NCBI GenBank assembly: GCA_903772945.1 | Contig: CAICTM010000195.1 | Location: forward strand, 1-64,000 | DNA length: 64,000 nt | Source of the DNA: Seminavis robusta | Taxonomy: Eukaryota > Bacillariophyta > Bacillariophyceae > Naviculales > Naviculaceae | Direction of reading: 5' to 3' | Shown: one piece after another, positions 45,960 through 55,750 of the stretch | How positions within the stretch are numbered: the stretch's first letter is position 1 | How the letters are laid out: the number at the start of each line of letters is the position of its first letter | The notes under the pieces: model-generated | Told to the model about the DNA's origin: nothing | The model's input: only the letters and a program-made list of their open reading frames with translations | The model's database searches: none | Position numbers and translations under genes: made by a program

Positions 45960-47258
45960 GGTGGTGGTCTATTCTATACGGTATGAAGATCGGATGTATT
46001 GTGGAATCGAAGCTTTCAGCTCGGAACGCCGACTGTCTGCACACCAACCAACGCCTGCTTATGAACAGAGCTGATCTGATCTGTTGCTGTTGTTCCCAGA
46101 AGAGGGAGTAGAAGGCAACAAGACCACACCAAGAAGTCTACTGGGCTGGATCACTGCTTCGGCGGAATGATATGATCCACGAAACGTATGTGCCGATGAA
46201 AACAACTCGTGCTTTCCCACGTCTTGTCCGGTTGTTGCTTTGTCCGAAACCTTCAATGGCCTTGCTTGCGCTGCCGCCAGCGCTGGACTCCGTCTCTACG
46301 ACGACCGACTATCTGTATGGCGTGTTAGAGGCAGAGAGTGTTGTTGTGTTTGGTGTGGTAGGTATGTGTCTGTATGGTATTGGCAAGGATAAGTAAGTAA
46401 AAAGAGAGAGAGTGGTTAGTGCAGGGCTATCGCGCTGCTGTGGCTAGAAAATCTCCACCGTAAAAGTCACAGTACAGAAAGTACTGGAGACCCGGCTTTA
46501 TGACCTCAAGCGAAAAAAATTGCTCTCGGTCACTACAGCATCGTCGGCACCGCTGGTGCACCTCTGCTTCTCCTGTTGTTGTTACCCACCTCAACGACGA
46601 CTCTACTAACACCCAACAACAACTACTACTCTATGTTCCAAGGGATGATGACTCTACCCGCTGCTACTACACAGGTCGCCACAGAGACAAAAGCTTTTGC
46701 CTGTTGTTTCCACGCAAGGGATCAAGCAGGAGGAGTGGATGACACGAAAAGGCACTGCATGCAGGAGCTGAAGCCGATGCGGCCTTGAAACGAGACAGAG
46801 GATTTTTATCGTCAGCCAGCCTACGCACAATCCATACGTTGGGCTAAATCTTTTCATCTGAAATATTGCTATTTAAGGACGGATGGCTGACCACGACGGC
46901 GTTCTATGCTTAGTGTTAAGGATATTTTGTGCAGCAGTCATTGCTTTGGGGTGCTGGCAAACATGAGATCAAAGCATGAAAAGCAGTCCTTCGTTAATGC
47001 CTTATTAATGATTTGGGTTTAGCAATTCCAGTCAATTGGATCCATTAGATTTAAGCGTCAAAAGGCTTCTAGAGTTTACTGTAAACTTTTAGTTGCCCCA
47101 GGTGGTGTTACCGCTTACTAAAAACTGAACCTCGGCTCGTCTTCCGCTCCACTCACCACCAGCATCCCGCCCCACCAGCATCCAGTTCATCATCGTTATC
47201 GCCTCTTGCAACCAACCCTGCTGGCAACGTCTTGTCCTCTACAACAGTTTGCGAAAAG
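45960..47258. other. Long spacer upstream of G-alpha and S29
   Basis: About 1.3 kb between two genes transcribed away from each other, so both promoters are expected here. I see no coding or RNA gene. Pyrimidine-rich and CAACAA-rich segments occur between 46560 and 46660. Confidence 0.35.
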
Positions 47259-47419
47259 GTAAGAATGGAGATGGCACTGATGGGATTTCAATGAGAGTAC
47301 CTTGTGTTCAACCATGGGGTGCCTATCCCCCCGCTGGTATCGCCGACATGGACTGTTTGTGGTTTCGTCGTCATCATTCTAACTTTGTGTTCGTTGTGGT
47401 CGCTCCCTTTTTGTCACAG
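47259..47419 (+). other. Predicted 5'-UTR intron of S29
   Basis: Donor GTAAGA at 47259 and acceptor TTTTTGTCACAG ending at 47419, 14 bp before the S29 ATG. The position just ahead of the start codon and the polypyrimidine acceptor suggest a leader intron, as is common for ribosomal protein genes. No transcript is available to confirm it. Confidence 0.5.
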
Positions 47420-47433
47420 AAGATATATTCACA

Positions 47434-47622
47434 ATGGCCGAGACACGCAAACCCAACAAGCTGTACTGCACCCACCCCAAAAATTATGGAAAGGGATCTC
47501 GAGCATGCCGAGTGACCGGACGTGATGGAGGTATGGGACTCATCCGAAAGTATGGAATCAACATGAAGAGACAGGTCTTTCGTGAGCGAGCAACCGACAT
47601 GGGATGGATCAAGTACAGCTGA
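47434..47622 (+). CDS. 40S ribosomal protein S29 (uS14)
   Basis: 62-residue protein; the usual S29 length is 53-56. After a short lead, it has LYCTHPKNYGKGSRACRVTG and GMGLIRKYGINMKRQVFRE. The family's zinc finger needs C-x2-C...C-x2-C; here one Cys pair is modified to C-x2-H and C-R-V, close to the eukaryotic pattern only in part. The C-terminal DMGWIKYS matches the conserved end of S29. It is a structural component of the 40S head. Confidence 0.93.
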   Translation: MAETRKPNKLYCTHPKNYGKGSRACRVTGRDGGMGLIRKYGINMKRQVFRERATDMGWIKYS

Positions 47623-48677
47623 AGTGCTTTTGTTCGATAGAGCAAAGTAAAATAGAAGAAATCGAGGCGTGACTATTACAGGAGTGCGTATCCTTTCGTT
47701 GGTAGCACTGTTCATTTCATTCAATCTACTTGTCGAGAAAAACGGCTGTTGGAGGCTCCCCGTCTTGTATCACTCATTAGCCACGTAGATCGGCAACGCT
47801 TCAAGGGTGGTGCTTTACCCTGGGTGGGAAAACTGTGATTTCTGCCTCTGTACGAGCACTATCCCAGTGCTGGTCGACCTAGCCACCATCAGTCTTGTAC
47901 CCAACTATCTAGATGTGGCTATCTCTTTCGTCCTTGGCAGATTAGTAGAGATGAGGTGTCCTGCGCTTCGTCGGCCGAACAAAAGGAAATCTACCAGCTA
48001 GCTAGTTTTTCTATCACTTCACAAGGCCGATTTCTCGACGGTACCAGTGGCTTACCGTCTTTTCGTTGTGATGGGGCTGCTGACCAGGCAGGCCCACCAA
48101 CGATGGTTGCAACCGGACTCTGGCTCTCTCGTCCTTCCATGTAGAAGTCGACTATCACCTGCATTGTTTGGCATTCCAAATCAAGCCGGTAGTAGCCGGT
48201 AGTAGCCGGTACTGGTACCCAGATTGGGGGTGATATGACCTTCCCGACCAATGACATTCGTACAGTAGTAAGGACCTGGAGACCGATTGTCGGCAAACGA
48301 ACTTTGCCTGCTTGAAACTCAAGCAAGACCTTCGGCCCAATCACGACGGTAACCGGTACGGTACATGGTAGCATTACCGTACACTACCCCAAAGGTGCAA
48401 ATCCCTATCTTTGCTAAGAATCTATCTCTATAATGTCGGCTACTGGTGGTGGCAGTGTTCTGTCGCCTTCTGTCTCTTTGCTATCTAGAGAAGGATGCTG
48501 CCCTGGCCTCACTCCTACTCACCAGACAGCTGAAGCGCAAGGTTTCAGATGTCTGCGGCATGAGTTGTCGGAGTGCTTTGTAATTGCTGTTCTGAGCAAA
48601 ACTTGTCACCAAATACAATATTATCTATATGAATTGTGGGAATGGAAAAGGATGCTTCGAACAGCCACTTTTTTGTT
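47623..48677. other. Spacer with a 10-bp tandem repeat
   Basis: About 1 kb without a supported gene. It holds a tandem of AGCCGGTAGT (nearly three copies, about 48184-48211) that runs into GGTACTGGTACC, and ACCGGTACGGTACATGGTA near 48352-48370. These are the same ACCGGT/GGTACC words seen in other spacers. Confidence 0.45.
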
Positions 48678-48756
48678 TGTTTTCTAGTCAAGCAGATATG
48701 AATTCTAACCACGGTCACGTACACCGTGGCGAAGTCTGTCTTGACTGTCATTCACA
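48678..48756 (-). promoter_or_regulatory. Candidate SECIS element in glutathione peroxidase 3' UTR
   Basis: Reading the minus strand after the stop: ATGA (48748-48751), then AGTCAAG (48740-48746) pairing with CTTGACT (48686-48692), with a further CAGA/TCTG stretch above a one-base bulge, and an upper stem CCACGGT/ACCGTGG. AGA follows the 3' strand, giving the AUGA...GA core expected of a SECIS. The unpaired AA in the apical loop is not obvious. It begins about 65 nt after the stop codon. Confidence 0.5.
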
Positions 48757-48819
48757 AGCGAAAAGCAGTTAGTTGTACCTGGGCAAATTCCCCTCCATAT
48801 CCCCTTTCTATCCTTCTTT

Positions 48820-49698
48820 TTATTGAGTTGTCAATTTCTTGGGGACATCATCCTCCAAGAGTTTTTCAATGGCATCTGCGAGACTCAAGGGTTCCGTCTT
48901 CTTGTCAAACATTTCGACTGCAATTCCCTTGCGGTTGACAAGGTACTTGAAGAAGTTGTGTCTGACGTAGCTATTGGGGAGTTGTCGTTGGAATTTCAAG
49001 TAGACAGGATTGGCAGCCAGAGAGGATTTACCAAAGATGGGAAAATTGACTTGTGGAAATTCTTCCTTGACAAAGAGTTGAATTTCTTCATTGGTGCCAC
49101 GTTCTTGATGAAAATCATTCGTCGGGAAAGCAAGCACCGTAAAGCCGCGATCGGCATATTTGTCTTGAAGCTCTGCCAGCTGAGTGTACGACAACTCCGT
49201 TTTGCCTCATTGAGAAGCCACGTTGACGACGAGCGCTACATTGCCGCTGAAGTCTTCCAATGACACCTTTTCGCCGTCGCAATCTTCGACACTGACATGG
49301 TAAATGGAGTCGGGTGGCAACATGGACGGGTTGCGAAAGAATTTGGTTCGTTTCAAAACGCGCGATCGCAGGTACTGCACTCCTGGTCCCAGCGGGTCAA
49401 AGTCCGTGCTGTCTTTAAAGACGTAGAGAGCGCCCATGGAAATAAAGCCAAACAGGAACAGCACCAAAAGAGTGCTGGTAACCCGCTGTCTCGATTGACG
49501 CTTCATCTTCCCTCCCTTTTCGTCATAGTCATAACGCTTCTTGGGCGCTGCTCCAGTACCAGGAGCGCCCTTTCGCAACATGGTCGTCGCCTTTGCTTCA
49601 CAACCTCCCCTCTTCAAAGGTCGTTGTTGTGTGTTTGTGTCCCTCGACAATGGAAACGGAAGAAAAGATCCAAAAGAGTTCTGCGAGAGCGACGTCAT
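48820..49698 (-). CDS. Glutathione peroxidase, selenoprotein with in-frame UGA
   Basis: 292 residues with the TGA at 49207-49209 read as selenocysteine. It lies exactly at the peroxidatic position: VNVASQ-[UGA]-GKTELSYTQL, where the family has C/U-G-x-T. Conserved GPx sequence continues in frame for 128 residues (LAELQDKYADRG, LAFPTNDFHQE, GTNEEIQLFVKE, FPQVNFPIFGKS, FFKYLVNRKG). N-terminal half: basic cytosolic tail, one membrane segment (about residues 73-94), then the catalytic domain. The canonical catalytic Gln (CNQF) is Asp (TNDF) and the Trp (KWNF) is His (RHNF), so the tetrad is altered. It probably reduces lipid or other hydroperoxides. ATG 49698 is the first; ATG 49581 is a second possibility. 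Confidence 0.85.
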
Positions 49699-49827
49699 CT
49701 TTTTCCTGACTAGCTAGTCAAAAACACCTCGTAATTTTATTAATTAAGCTTATTGCTTCATTTTTCATTATTTTTGCCGCAAACCAACGACGCAATCGTC
49801 ACGGCGTCACAATGGGAAACATCCATC

Positions 49828-50631
49828 ATGATACGGCGATGTTCAGCTTCGTGTTGGCTGTGGAGCCTCTGTTTCCTGTCATGGATTCATCTATCTCTTG
49901 CCTGGGTTCCTCAGTATGCCAGACCTGTGACGAAGCCAATGATTGGAAAGGCACACCCATCCACTGCAAATGATGCATCTGGGACATTGCTGGGCAAACC
50001 TCAACGATCACTGCTGGACAAATCATCTGGAGTCATGTACAAGAAATCAGTGTTCTCTCGAGATGAATTATCGATCGTTCGAGCTGAAATCCTCGCGCTG
50101 AACCAACTACAGGACGAGTGCTCCTCTTCCATTGCTCAGAAACGTCGTGGCACCATGGTTAGCACAAGCAGTTCAATCTTTCCAGTCCTCCAATCTGGAA
50201 GCCTTCATCGGCTTGTGGAGGCATCTGTCGGTGCTCCTGTGGAACTTTCCTTGCACGTTCCAGTTGAAATACGAGTCTATGAACAACAGGGTGCAGGCAT
50301 GTCGTGGCATGTGGACGATGTAATCTATGATCCACCTCAGATTGAAGTGGTCTGGACCCTGGAAAACAATTCGGATTGTCAAACGTTGTGGAAAGACCAA
50401 CATGACACTGTCAAGAGTGTTGAAACGGAGCCCAACTCAGCCATTTTGATAGCGGCAGGCAAGGCACCACATTGTGTTACATCTCTCAAGTATGGGAAGC
50501 GGATTATCCTCAAGTTAGTGTACATTCAAAAAGGAGCACAGTATCGAGTTGACCGCCACAAGAACCAGTTTGAAAATAGCAAAAGCGCCAAGAATAAGAG
50601 AAAGCATCGAATCAAGTCCAAGAAGAGATGA
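49828..50631 (+). CDS. 2OG-Fe(II) oxygenase-like protein, probably plastid-targeted
   Basis: Single-exon protein of 267 residues. A jelly-roll oxygenase signature is readable: WHVDDVIYDPPQIEVV (H-x-D iron ligands), later PHCVTSLKYGKRIILKL (distal His and the Arg that binds 2-oxoglutarate). The family hydroxylates proteins or small molecules; the substrate is not known. ATG 49828 is the first in-frame ATG before the hydrophobic signal peptide, which ends SLA-WVPQYARP, an ASAFAP-like plastid motif with Trp at +1. The C-terminus is strongly basic (KNKRKHRIKSKKR). It shares a 129-bp promoter region with the peroxidase. Confidence 0.7.
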   Translation: MIRRCSASCWLWSLCFLSWIHLSLAWVPQYARPVTKPMIGKAHPSTANDASGTLLGKPQRSLLDKSSGVMYKKSVFSRDELSIVRAEILALNQLQDECSSSIAQKRRGTMVSTSSSIFPVLQSGSLHRLVEASVGAPVELSLHVPVEIRVYEQQGAGMSWHVDDVIYDPPQIEVVWTLENNSDCQTLWKDQHDTVKSVETEPNSAILIAAGKAPHCVTSLKYGKRIILKLVYIQKGAQYRVDRHKNQFENSKSAKNKRKHRIKSKKR

Positions 50632-50841
50632 GACGGTTGTTAGCTCCTTCTGAAGTGAAGAAGCATTTCTCTGCTGGTCCCCCAGAACGAAATTGAAACT
50701 CAACAACCAGCCAGCCAGAAATATCTGCAACTTCCTGCCATCTGCCATGACAATGGGCTTCTCTGATTGAGTGACAGTCTGCCCGAGGCAGTTTGTTCTG
50801 AACTTAGCAAAGTTTGATTTGAATGGGGGTAATCAACCCAG

Positions 50842-52097
50842 TCATCCATCGTGCTTGGTCATGAACGTTTCTAGTACGCTTCCAAACGAATACCCATCTT
50901 CCAAATGCGGATAATGAGCACACTTTTCCAGGTGCACTGTCTCCAGTTCGACATTGGTTATTCCTTGCAGAACACTATTCCAACCTTGCGAGGACTCTAC
51001 TGCAAAGTCTCGAGCGCAAGTAACCACCAATGTACTTGGAAACAAAGCCTTGCCATCAACCATTGGAGGTGGCGACGCTACATAGTCCAAAACAACATCC
51101 ATGCCTGCCCAGACAGATCCGGAATTTTGCATTGCATTGTCCAGAGATGGACTTTCGACGGAGCACACACGTTCCTTCCAGAAGCCCACTGGGTTTCGCG
51201 CTGCTAGTCGGTCGTACGAGTCTCCCGCTTGTTTCATGTTGGCAGGAGTGTTACTCAATAGCAATGATTGTACTAGTTGAGGTCGTGCCTTGGCAAATTC
51301 AAAGGCGAGATTGCCACCGTAAGAATGCCCGAATAGGTGGACTCTGGAATCTTTGCTGAACCCAAGAGTTGTCAGCACAGTGTCAAGATCAGCCACGGAA
51401 TGTGCTATGGAGTAGCTGTGGAAAAAGTTGGCACATGTTGGTCGGGTTGGTCAGGAACACCAAGCAAACTCAAATACAACTGCTTTGTAACGTACAATTG
51501 TGGTTCCTTCGGTTCGTCGCTCTTGCCGCATCCTAGCTGGTCGTAGAAGATGATGGGTCTGTCCAGACTCAGGTGTGACACCAAAGGATACAGATATTGT
51601 GATGGCAGAGACCTGGAAGACAAAAACAGCGTGTGGGATGTGAAAACCTAGGCAAGGAGGTACAGGAACAGGCCCAGTTATCTGCCTCGAAGCCATGCAA
51701 CTCACGGTCCTCCGTGCAATACCACCAAAGGTAGCTTCGATGTCGTCTTTGGGATACTGCAATCCTTCACCCTGGTGCTGTTGTACATTCTGTAGTAGAG
51801 TGAGAAGAAGGCTTGGCTTCCATCCCCATCTTTCCCTATTCTGTCTCGAGATATCCCCACATCTCCTTCTTCAAAAGGACCGTAGGTGCTGTCGTCGTAG
51901 GCTTTTTTGGCTTGCACTACAAGGGAACTCTTCTGCGATCTCTTACTTCCAACGAAGGGAAATGGCATCAAACATGTGGCTTGATGCAGATCATTGATGC
52001 CTCCACTTTGAAGATCCCTTTGCAGGAATGCAGTGGCTACCGGTACACCCAGGGCTCGAAGAATGATCAGAACGGTAACTACCCTTCCTGGACACAT
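50842..52097 (-). CDS. Prolyl iminopeptidase-like alpha/beta hydrolase, probably plastid-targeted
   Basis: About 368 residues from exons 51706-52097, 51461-51612 and 50842-51404. The oxyanion-hole block VVLHGGP/SLPSQYLYPL spans intron 1, then IIFYDQLGCGKSD. The nucleophile is in LFGHSYGGNLAFEFA; the acid is in CARDFAV and the His in KCAHYPHLE. Such enzymes remove N-terminal proline or hydrolyse related amides. N-terminal signal peptide with ATA-FLQRD, an ASAFAP-like site, implies the plastid. The 56-bp intron 2 was placed by phase and its exact junction is uncertain; an alternative junction cannot be excluded. Confidence 0.78.
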
Positions 52098-52625
52098 ACT
52101 CGTGTTACGCTGAGAGAGAGTACTAGCTAGTATACCACCGAGAAAACCTGTGAGGTCGGTTGCTTCGTTTTGTGAGGACTTGTTATCCGAGAGTAACTCG
52201 TGACCAGTGATTAATTCTTTATTTTAATTGAGAACTCTATGGTCCCAATTCCTCTAACGCTTTCATCGTCTGGGGTCATTTTTGTATCCAAACGAAAGAT
52301 CCCCGGTGGCGCAAACCGTAGGTCACTGTGCTTTTTGTGCCTCTGGCTGGACTGTGGTCTCTGGATCCGTCACCCTTTGAGAGCTCCTTGCAAGGTTGCT
52401 TGGTGGTTGCGTGGTTGCTCGAAACTCACTTCTTTATTGAGTTTGCTCTACATACAGCAGATTGAAGCATTTGTTGCAGTCTTGCGGAAGGTCAAAGGCT
52501 AGCTAGCACTTGTTGGTGATTCCTTTTAGGCGCACAAAAGATAGGATTAGGAAACAGGTCTGATCTGTTGAGCCAAGAAGCATACTTTTGGATTCCTTCG
52601 TCTGCTACGAGAATTTTGTGTCACC
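52098..52625. promoter_or_regulatory. Divergent spacer, iminopeptidase / V-PPase
   Basis: A 528-bp spacer holding both upstream regions. A CTAGCTAG-type word occurs near 52123-52131. No gene is seen. Confidence 0.35.
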
Positions 52626-55426
52626 ATGGCCGAGGAACTAGTAGCTGGAGGTTACTGTGCCTCAAACCCCGCAACATTCCCATGTAACCTGACTGCCTTT
52701 AATGCAGCCTTTATCGGCGCTATCGCCTCTTTGGCGGGGGGTATCATGGTGGTCTGTCTGAACATGAGGGTATGTGTGTGACCATTGTGGCTCTTTGGAC
52801 ATGGCATTTTCAGCGGGAATCGAATCGAATATCTCAATAGGGTATCGTCTCCTGATGGCATCTCACTTTTGCCACCATGCATCAATCGTCCTTTCCTTGT
52901 CCCACAGATCAAAAAGTCACCGCGTGGAAATGACTTGATGAACAAAATCTCGGACCAAATTAGTGTCGGTGCCAAGGCTTTCCTGACGACCGAATACAAG
53001 TACCTGACTGTCTATATGCTTATAGTAGCCACCATCCTCTTCCTCCTCTATTTCCTCGATCCTCCGTCGGGACATTGGGCCGATGGTCTTCGGTATTCCC
53101 TCTGCTTTTTGGCGGGAGGCTTTCTCTCGGCATCGGCCGGGTGGAGAGGAATGGCAACAGCCACGGTAGGTGTTTCTTTGTTTGTGTTTTGTCACGGCAT
53201 GGATATTTCTTTTACAGCATCATCATATGTGAAGACTGATGTGCCATTGGCATTCTTATCATGCTTTTTCATTTCTTTTAGGACGCCAATGTTCGGACCA
53301 CAGAAGCCGCTGATAAGCAAGGTCTTGCCATGGCGCTCTTTGTAGCTGTCACGGGAGGATCCGTCATGGGCTTCACTGTGGTCGTTTTTGGTTTGCTGGG
53401 AATCTCCCTCTCTTATTACCTATCTTCATTGGGGTATGATGACGCTACCGTTTCAGAGATTGATAAACTCATCTACGCCGCCGATGCCGTCGCTGCTTTT
53501 GGGTTTGGAGCTTCCAGCATTGCCCTTTTTGCCCGCGTCGCGGGGGGAATCTACACAAAAGCTGCAGATATTGGAGCTGATTTGGTTGGAAAAGTGGAGA
53601 TGGATATCCCCGAGGATGATCCCAGAAATCCTGCTGTGATTGCAGATAATGTTGGAGACAATGTGTAAGTTGTTTTGTGGCTGGTACACATACATGATGC
53701 TTCGATTTCATGGTGAAGCTAATGTTGCATCTTTTGCTACATCGGGACCCATTGAATGATTGATTAGTGGAGACGTTGCTGGAATGGGAGCGGATCTCTT
53801 TGAATCTTACGTTGGCGGAATAATTGCGGCCGTCACACTTGCAAACGGAGACATTGCCCTGATCATGCTCCCCTTTTATGTCGCTGGAGCCGGCATCATC
53901 TCGGCTGTAGTTGGATACTTCGCAATGGGAGTCAATGATGATGCCAATCAAAAAGACCTTCTTTGGGCTCTCACGAAGGGAAATCTTGTTTCAAGTGTTC
54001 TGGTGATTGGTATTACAGCAGCCGTTGTAGCACAACTGTTTGAAGGAAGAGAAGAAGATGGATGGAAGATCCTTGGGTGCATCATCTTGGGTTTAGTTTC
54101 TGGTGCTTCCATTGGAAAGGTCACCGAGTACTTTACTTCGTATGAGTACGCCCCTACGCAGTCTATCACCAACGCGGCTGCTACTGGCCCAGCAAGTGTC
54201 ATTATTCAGGGTCTTGGTATCGGAATGATTTCATGTGTCTTCCCTGTGCTTATCCTCGTCACGACCACCTTGATCTGTAATGCTCTTTCTGGCGGGTATG
54301 GTGTTGCCATCTCCGGGGTTGGAATGCTTTCAACGTTGGGAGTTACTCTTGCAGCCGATGCCTTCGGACCGATTGCCGATAATGCAGGTATGTTGTGCAT
54401 GCTGGTCGACTGAAGTTCCTAGCTAGCGGCAATTCTCATCTTTGTCCTTTTTACCAGGTGGAATTGCCGAAATGGCTGGAATGGAGGAAAGGGTCCGTGC
54501 CACCACCGATGCAATTGATGCACTTGGAAACACAACTGCGGCTACCGGAAAGGGATTTGCAATCGGTTCGGCTGTCTTGACGGCTCTGTCACTTTTGACA
54601 GCGTTTACCACAAAGGCTGACATCGGAGATGTTCACATCGGAGAGCCAGTTGTTCTTAGTGGTGTTATTATTGGGGCTATGCTTCCTTTCCTCTTTGCAG
54701 CTCTGACGATGCTCTCGGTGCAAAAGGTCAGTTTCTCGTCGTGAGATGTATGAGGCTTTCGTTTCTCGTGCGTAGAAGCCTCACTGTCTTGTTCCGATTT
54801 AGGCTGCCGCTGCCATCATCATTGAAGTGCGTCGGCAATTCAAGGAAATTCCTGGTCTTCGGGAAGGCACTGCTGAAGCCGACTTCCAAAAGGTTATCGA
54901 AATCTCAACAAAGAGCTCCGTTGAAGAGATGTTTCTTCCTGGCGTTTACGCGATATTCTCTCCGCTGACCATTGGTTTCCTCATTGGACCGAGATGTCTG
55001 ACAGGCCTTTTGGGTGGATCGATTGCTACGGGTTGTATGATGGCCTTGATGATGGCCAACGCTGGTGGTGCTTGGGACAACGCAAAGAAATATATTGAGA
55101 TCGAAGGGGCTCACGGCGGCAAAGGCACAGAGATTCACCGTGCAACTGTGGTGGGAGATACCGTTGGTGATCCGTTCAAGGATACAAGCGGCCCATCGCT
55201 GAACATTTTGATCAAACTGATGAGTATCATCTCTCTGACAATGGCCCCAATGGTGAAGGGCCAGGAGGATTGGCATGAGTGGTGGTGGGGCATGATTCCT
55301 TTGTCGATCATGCTTCTTTCGACGGCAGTGGCCTATCACTTCTTGTGGAAGAAGGCACCCAGCTATGCCAATGATCTGGAGCTCACCACAGAGAAGCTCG
55401 ACGAGGCGGATGCAGCTATCGCATAG
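52626..55426 (+). CDS. Vacuolar H+-pumping pyrophosphatase (K+-dependent type)
   Basis: Predicted 765 residues from six exons: 52626-52769, 52908-53165, 53282-53664, 53768-54387, 54458-54726, 54803-55426; all junctions are GT-AG and in phase. Signature motifs: [15 protein letters not shown] [43 protein letters not shown] (substrate and Mg binding), and [18 protein letters not shown]. The [10 protein letters not shown] segment has Ala rather than Lys at the position that sets K+ dependence, so it should need potassium. It hydrolyses cytosolic PPi to pump protons into acidic compartments, in parallel with the V-ATPase. About 16 membrane helices are expected. Confidence 0.95.
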
Positions 55427-55750
55427 AATGTTGTTCAGGCCATTTTCTCAAATTGTGGAGACAGTGAGAATGCCTTCGTTTAGCAACAAAAGACATCGTA
55501 GTTCAGGTACCGGTTACATAACACACCTTTTCATAATACTTTGTGTAAAGCAATTGTTACCAAGGGCTTCTTTAAAGCCTGCGTCCAATGGTGACGACTT
55601 TGAAGAACAGCCTGTGCGTTGGTCATTTTGATTGATTTACACACTAGCACCCTCCCAACACAGAATCACTTTGCAAAATAATGTAGTTTTGATTATGACA
55701 GTACATGTATTTAACTACCAGCTAGCCAGCTCCCTCATTGGTCTCGCTTC
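55427..55750. other. Spacer between convergent genes
   Basis: A 324-bp gap between the V-PPase and the next minus-strand gene. No feature beyond an ATTTAACTACCAGCTAGCCAGC stretch (about 55709-55730) is seen. Confidence 0.3.
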
